Below, piece by piece: positions 63,927 through 63,958 of a stretch of DNA of 63,958 nucleotides. This DNA is from Leucobacter soli. Its GTDB lineage: Bacteria; Actinomycetota; Actinomycetes; Actinomycetales; Microbacteriaceae. The notes beneath the pieces are model-generated. The model made no database searches. It saw nothing but the letters and a program-made list of their open reading frames with translations, and had not been told where the DNA came from. The stretch spans positions 1-63,958 of the forward strand of contig NZ_CAJVAP010000019.1 of assembly GCF_910593785.1 (NCBI RefSeq), written 5' to 3'. Position 1 is the first letter of the stretch. Each line of letters begins with the position of its first letter. Position numbers and translations under genes: made by a program.

Positions 63927-63958
63927 CGCTCTCCTCGCTGCTCGGGATAGGGGGAGGG

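Overview
The window is a contiguous, high-GC chromosomal segment of an actinobacterium. Three things point there: mycothiol-type redox genes (Mca, a mycoredoxin-like glutaredoxin), actinobacterial small proteins (DUF4307, DUF4916-type NUDIX, MT0933-like), and several apparently leaderless genes with a TANNNT box about 6-7 nt before the start codon. Ribosomal and RNA polymerase sequences look like Micrococcales, and my best guess is Microbacteriaceae (Leucobacter-like). The family guess is inference from memory, not a search.

Layout. 1-99: 3' end of an IS5-type transposase. 229-7760: glutamate-type uptake locus, with a two-component system (GluR/GluK-like), an orphan TAXI lipoprotein, the ABC importer gluABCD and a coupled TauE/SafE exporter; four phased CTCAAG repeats precede gluA. 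7797-23222: housekeeping genes (greA, DUF4307, mca, recQ, trhA, isoprenyl transferase, NUDIX, ino1, inositol monophosphatase, SprT-like, spermidine-synthase-like, mycoredoxin-like, LapA) and a giant NAD-glutamate dehydrogenase. 23252-30951: rpoBC with its promoter and terminator; both genes start with TTG, and RpoB carries Asn at the position of E. coli His526. 30965-35208: a secreted His-rich HAF/Ig-like protein with a Zur/Fur-like box upstream, and three genes of unknown function. 35217-36823: a repeat-bounded module holding a pyrimidine minisatellite, two copies of an 18-bp-phased repeat array and one AbiEi/DUF559-like gene, ending at the -35 box of the str operon. 36818-41547: str operon (rpsL-rpsG-fusA-tuf). 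41600-47940: an interruption carrying an MT0933-like protein, envelope-glycan genes, a PucR regulator and a lysA-family decarboxylase. 47951-48243: a 111-bp triple-hairpin tandem repeat. 48248-61042: S10 and spc operons through secY-adk-map, without rpsN. 61127-63926: a sugar-type ABC permease pair and a Gfo/Idh/MocA oxidoreductase, cut by the window edge.

How it fits together. The first third links glutamate sensing and import to glutamate catabolism (NAD-GDH), while ino1, Mca and the glutaredoxin-like protein fit mycothiol and inositol metabolism. The core is the transcription/translation superoperon, broken at three places where accessory genes or repeats sit directly against ribosomal promoters. 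The most unusual signals are the repeat-bounded module upstream of rpsL, the triple-hairpin repeat upstream of rpsJ, the duplicated response-regulator tail, the putative metal-regulated His-rich secreted protein, and the natural RpoB substitution.
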